A stretch of DNA of 33,038 nucleotides from contig JAAXVP010000003.1 in assembly GCA_013335435.1 (NCBI GenBank), forward strand, positions 1 through 33,038. The letters are read 5' to 3'. Positions 29,814 to 33,038 of the stretch are shown piece after piece. This stretch comes from Thiobacillus sp. (GTDB lineage: Bacteria > Pseudomonadota > Gammaproteobacteria > Burkholderiales > Thiobacillaceae). The notes below the pieces were generated by a model. It searched no databases and was not told the DNA's origin. It saw only the letters and a program-made list of their open reading frames with translations. Within the stretch, counting starts at the first letter, position 1; every line of letters begins with the position of its first letter. The position numbers were made by a program, and so were the translations under genes.

Positions 29814-29912
29814 TCAGGGTGCAAGGGACACCAGAAACCCATGCCAAGTGACGACAATGTTGTAGGCCACGACGACAAGGACAGTCGCCAAGAACAATAA
29901 TCTGATCACCAT
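29814..29912 (-). CDS. Predicted 32-aa hydrophobic microprotein (not in ORF track)
   Basis: MVIRLLFLATVLVVVAYNIVVTWHGFLVSLAP*; GGAGG SD with ttgta spacer; ATG overlaps secretin stop (TAATG). Confidence 0.65.
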   Translation of the reverse strand: MVIRLLFLATVLVVVAYNIVVTWHGFLVSLAP

Positions 29913-31228
29913 TACAACCTCCGCAATTCCAACAGAAGTACAAGTTCAGTCGAGCGCTCGTTGCTCGATTTGCCCAGGTCGAAAGGCAACCAAGAAAGTC
30001 CTGTCTTACCGCTTTCCGCCTTGCTCTGATTGAGCCCGCCGATGACGATCACCTCGCCATCTTCCACGGCCAGACTCGTGCGTATTTCGCGCTTGTTCAA
30101 AGTCGGCGTTGCACTCAATCCGGTTTCGGTCTGCACGAAGTCTGAAACCGTCTGACTCAAGTCCAGGTCAGTAGAGCCCTCGTGAACATGCGGCAACACA
30201 TCGATGATGACACCCGATTGCCGATACTCCACGGACTGCTGCGACTGGCCATTGCCCGACGTGACGATAGCCCCAAGGACCGGCACATCCTGGCCAACCT
30301 GGAGCGTAGCCGTGGCCCCTGAACGGACACGCGTAAAGGAACTCGTCACGATCTTGAACCGACTATCCCCCTTCAGCGCTGCCGCAACGAAGTCAAGGGA
30401 GCCCGTTTTGATCTTTAGGGTGTTGCCAATAACGCCGCCTGACAAGTCCACCGACAGTTTGCCATTGAGGAGCGAAAACACCAGATTGAGGGCCGATCCG
30501 TCCGTTTCATTCTTCCCCACTTCGTACAGATACCCCTTGACTAGGACCTCGCCGGTAGGGATATCCAACTGCCCCAGAAGGCTCCTTAGACGCTGCACCT
30601 CAACTGATTGACCCCGGAAGATCAGATAATCATCTCCACGGCCAGCGCTCATCGACTGTGACGACGTACTTTGCTGTCCTGTCGCAAGAGGCATAGACGA
30701 TGCTGGTTGTGTGCTGTCACTCGGCTTTCCCACAGTCGTCGAAACAGACGTACTCCGCTTGTTCGCGAAGACCCCTTTCACCAGAGGCGAAACCAAGTCC
30801 ACCAGGTATGACACTTCCCGATAACGTGGCTGGTAAATGAACGGCTCCGCATCCTCTTCGACCTTTACGACCTCCTCCCTCTTCTTACATACAACGACCA
30901 CCCCAGACTCTTCTCGCGCCTCATATCCGTACTGATCCAGCAACACGGTCAGCATCACCTGGTCGAGCTGCTTGCCCTGGGCACGGATCGAGATCGGCCG
31001 TACATCCGCCAGCACATCCGAGCAGATGATGTAGGGCCGCTTCGCCACCTCCTCGAAGTACAAGCTCACAACCTCTGAAATCATCACCGCCCGAAAATCG
31101 AATACCGATGCCACCTTGGTTTCGCGTGCGAAAGTCTCCTTAGCCACGTTTTCGCGTGCGAAAGTTTCGCGTGCGAAAGTCACCAGGCCAATCCCCACCA
31201 GCACCAAACATAGGAACCATCGTGTCAT
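29912..31228 (-). CDS. Inovirus secretin (pIV-like, type II/III secretion secretin domain)
   Basis: Signal peptide; VLVKGYLYEV, VGQDVPVLGAIV, VIIDVLPHVHEGSTDLDLSQTVSDF, NKREIRTSLAVEDGEVIVIGGL secretin motifs. Confidence 0.93.
   Translation of the reverse strand: MTRWFLCLVLVGIGLVTFARETFARENVAKETFARETKVASVFDFRAVMISEVVSLYFEEVAKRPYIICSDVLADVRPISIRAQGKQLDQVMLTVLLDQYGYEAREESGVVVVCKKREEVVKVEEDAEPFIYQPRYREVSYLVDLVSPLVKGVFANKRSTSVSTTVGKPSDSTQPASSMPLATGQQSTSSQSMSAGRGDDYLIFRGQSVEVQRLRSLLGQLDIPTGEVLVKGYLYEVGKNETDGSALNLVFSLLNGKLSVDLSGGVIGNTLKIKTGSLDFVAAALKGDSRFKIVTSSFTRVRSGATATLQVGQDVPVLGAIVTSGNGQSQQSVEYRQSGVIIDVLPHVHEGSTDLDLSQTVSDFVQTETGLSATPTLNKREIRTSLAVEDGEVIVIGGLNQSKAESGKTGLSWLPFDLGKSSNERSTELVLLLELRRL
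31120..31178. repeat. Three TTTCGCGTGCGAAA palindromes forming a 15-bp-periodic array in the secretin leader (TFARE-TFARE-NVAKE-TFARE)
   Basis: Copies at 31120-31133, 31150-31163, 31165-31178. Confidence 0.92.
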
Positions 31229-32304
31229 TTCGCCGCTCCAGGAACTGCAAAAGGCAACACCGCCGCGTTCTGTCCTTGCGCTGCCGGGCCTGACCAGGTG
31301 GTTACCAGGCGCCCATCCACCACCCCAGACAGCAACGACCCATACCCGGTAAAGTTCCCTGCTGCCTCAAGCCTGATACGGCCCGACTGGTCCACCAGCG
31401 CCACAAATGGTTGACCTCGCACCATCGCGATTCCAGCGATGCGCAATGATGTCGCTGCCGGTGCCGATTGCGCACCTGACACCGCCCCCTGCAATGGCGC
31501 GGTATTCGTCGCGACCGGCCGTTCTGCTGGTTCCGTTGCCTTCTTATGCGTCAATCGACCGTAGATGTAGTAGAGCGTCCAGATCGAGCCAACGAACATC
31601 AGAAGACTTAGGACACCCATTGCCCAGACCCGAGGATTCTTGAAGATGTTTTGACGCGAATCGATAGCAGTCTCGTTGCCGGCGATTCCTTGATAACTCT
31701 TGTACAAAGGGAACACGTCCGGTTCGTACTTCCGAAGCAACGTGTCGAACTTTGCCGCTTTCGTCACCCTGGCACCCTCGAACAGCTCGACCCTATACCT
31801 GGTCGGCGTCCCCACCGTCTTGAGCTTCGTCGTGCGCGAGTGCAGTTCAACCACCGCTTTCAGTGTCCGGTGCAGGTCGCTGATGCTCTGGAGGATCAAC
31901 GCCACATCACACGTCACCCCCGTCACAGGGTCCACGTACTGCCGGTGCATCCGGAAGAACTCCATGTGTTCTTTCGGCATCTTCTCGTCGGTGCCCCAGA
32001 ACCGCCACGCCTCATCGATGACCACCAGGTCACCCCTGCGCACCACAGACGGTTCGTCCGGTTTCGCTTCCGCTGGGAAGAATCCTGGCCTCGTTACATC
32101 GTCATTCGAGACATGGACAACCGTACCGAACCTGGAGGCGTCCCCGCCCCGCTTTTCGAGGTAGTAGTAGATTTCCGATTCGCTGATGCCGTTGATATTG
32201 GTAACCACCCGGCGGCCGACCCTGATCGCCGGCACAACAACCATAAGCACGGCCTCGTAGCTCTTACCCGAGCCCTGCAAACCCGTATAAGCATTGATGG
32301 CCAT
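31225..32304 (-). CDS. Zonular occludens toxin (Zot)/pI assembly ATPase
   Basis: Walker A TGLQGSGKSY, Walker B DLVVIDEAWRFW, C-terminal TM segment; ATGA overlap with secretin. Confidence 0.94.
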   Translation of the reverse strand: MAINAYTGLQGSGKSYEAVLMVVVPAIRVGRRVVTNINGISESEIYYYLEKRGGDASRFGTVVHVSNDDVTRPGFFPAEAKPDEPSVVRRGDLVVIDEAWRFWGTDEKMPKEHMEFFRMHRQYVDPVTGVTCDVALILQSISDLHRTLKAVVELHSRTTKLKTVGTPTRYRVELFEGARVTKAAKFDTLLRKYEPDVFPLYKSYQGIAGNETAIDSRQNIFKNPRVWAMGVLSLLMFVGSIWTLYYIYGRLTHKKATEPAERPVATNTAPLQGAVSGAQSAPAATSLRIAGIAMVRGQPFVALVDQSGRIRLEAAGNFTGYGSLLSGVVDGRLVTTWSGPAAQGQNAAVLPFAVPGAAK

Positions 32305-32310
32305 GGTGCC

Positions 32311-32598
32311 CTACCCGATGACCGGGATGCGCCGAATGATGAACCGCACCACCGCCGCGCTAAGACAAGCCGGGACACCATAATCAAGCCGGAATAGGTC
32401 AAGGAAATACCAGACACCGGCTGGAAGCCCGGCAAAAGCCGAGGAGATAGCCGAAGCACCCGGAAGCAACGGTGTCAACAGCTCGATTGCTTCCGTGACG
32501 AAGAAGAACAGCGCGAAGTAGAAAACCCACTTCACCATCGCTGATTTGAACAGCCAGCCGGCGAAGCTGAACAACGCAGAAAGTACCCGTCCAAACAT
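32311..32598 (-). CDS. DUF2523-like inovirus minor protein (pVI-like position)
   Basis: Multiple hydrophobic segments; YFLDLFRLDYGVPACLSAAVVRFIIRRIPVIG; between Zot and pIII-like genes. Confidence 0.75.
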   Translation of the reverse strand: MFGRVLSALFSFAGWLFKSAMVKWVFYFALFFFVTEAIELLTPLLPGASAISSAFAGLPAGVWYFLDLFRLDYGVPACLSAAVVRFIIRRIPVIG

Positions 32599-32600
32599 GG

Positions 32601-33038
32601 CTAGGCCCTCAAGACAATGAACGTGGCACAGAGTGTCCAGACCACCATCATTGCGGCCTGGATCAATCCCCGGTTCTCTTCAATCAGCACGCACTGCGTA
32701 TCCATCGTGTAATCGAACGTCCGCCCAAACAGCGACCATTGGAGATGCGCGGTAGGGCACTCCGATGAATGACCAGGTAACGCAAAATTCCGTAGGTCAG
32801 GCATCAAGTTCAGCAGAGGGCCGACGATCTGCTCAATGGTCGGTGTCGCTTCCAGGTTCGGAGGTGGTGTGTTCGGGTCGGGACCCAGGTCTACTTGCGT
32901 TCCCTGGCCAGGCGTTTGCGGATTGGTATCGTCGTCAGGGAAGGTAGTCGGGTTCGTCGCCGGCAAGGGCATCGGCACCGTCTCCGAATCTGGTGGCGCT
33001 ACCGACGACCACCAGTCGTTCACCGTGGGCGACGACAA
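32601..33038 (-). CDS. Phage minor coat/adsorption protein (pIII/TspB-like), N-terminus beyond window
   Basis: Pro/Thr-rich linker, Cys pair region, C-terminal TM anchor AAMMVVWTLCATFIVLRA; upstream of DUF2523-Zot. Confidence 0.7.
   Translation of the reverse strand: MSSPTVNDWWSSVAPPDSETVPMPLPATNPTTFPDDDTNPQTPGQGTQVDLGPDPNTPPPNLEATPTIEQIVGPLLNLMPDLRNFALPGHSSECPTAHLQWSLFGRTFDYTMDTQCVLIEENRGLIQAAMMVVWTLCATFIVLRA

Larger units (their letters stand above)
29236..33038. mobile_element. Integrated filamentous phage (inovirus), left part; continues past window
   Basis: tRNA 3' fragment at boundary; Zot, secretin, DUF2523 and pIII-like genes in Ff-like order; structured intergenic region. Confidence 0.88.

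Noticed and set aside
29600-29851. ORF MLLRITLQTTSYNTLHETFACETSVAEM... containing TFARE-like peptides
   Set aside because: It runs through the inverted repeats and palindromes of the phage intergenic region; its repeat peptides are explained by DNA palindromes and no SD is visible.
29283-29911. XerC/XerD dif-type integration site
   Set aside because: No recognisable dif-like 28-mer; the tRNA-Lys fragment gives a better explanation of integration.
29651-31178. CRISPR array
   Set aside because: The repeats are short palindromes with irregular spacing, partly in-frame in a conserved gene, with no unique spacers or cas genes.

Overview
Most of this 33 kb window is ordinary high-GC proteobacterial (probably beta-proteobacterial) chromosome, 1 to ~29235. 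It holds clpB (partial), nadC, an mlaF-like ABC ATPase, a PEP-CTERM protein, a substrate-binding protein plus hybrid histidine kinase, a DUF2339 membrane protein, a barnase/barstar pair, thrC-hom-aminotransferase, an Mth938-like protein, an EF-hand protein, a glycosyltransferase-like protein, a CpxR/CpxA-like two-component system, a tightly overlapping surE-pcm-nlpD-rpoS-HAD-Crp/Fnr cluster, an SDR, a membrane protein of unknown function, an MCP and a PhnA/YjdM-like protein. From ~29236 to the right edge is the left part of an integrated filamentous phage (inovirus). It starts at a 47-bp 3' fragment of tRNA-Lys(CTT), read as a displaced att site. On the minus strand the gene order is pIII-like, DUF2523/pVI-like, Zot/pI, secretin/pIV, then a structured intergenic region, matching the Ff-phage order III-VI-I-IV-IG. 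The most unusual signal is a small palindromic repeat family (TTTCGC[GT/AC]GCGAAA). It occurs three times in the phage intergenic region, two copies inside a 20-bp inverted-repeat hairpin, and three times in-frame in the secretin leader, where it encodes 15-bp-periodic TFARE repeats. An unannotated 32-codon hydrophobic microprotein overlaps the secretin stop (TAATG) behind a good Shine-Dalgarno. In the chromosome, 10-bp-phased GTTAA/GTAAA half-sites resembling CpxR boxes lie in the intergenic regions around the EF-hand, glycosyltransferase and CpxRA-like genes. All calls come from reading the sequence and the supplied translations; no searches were run.
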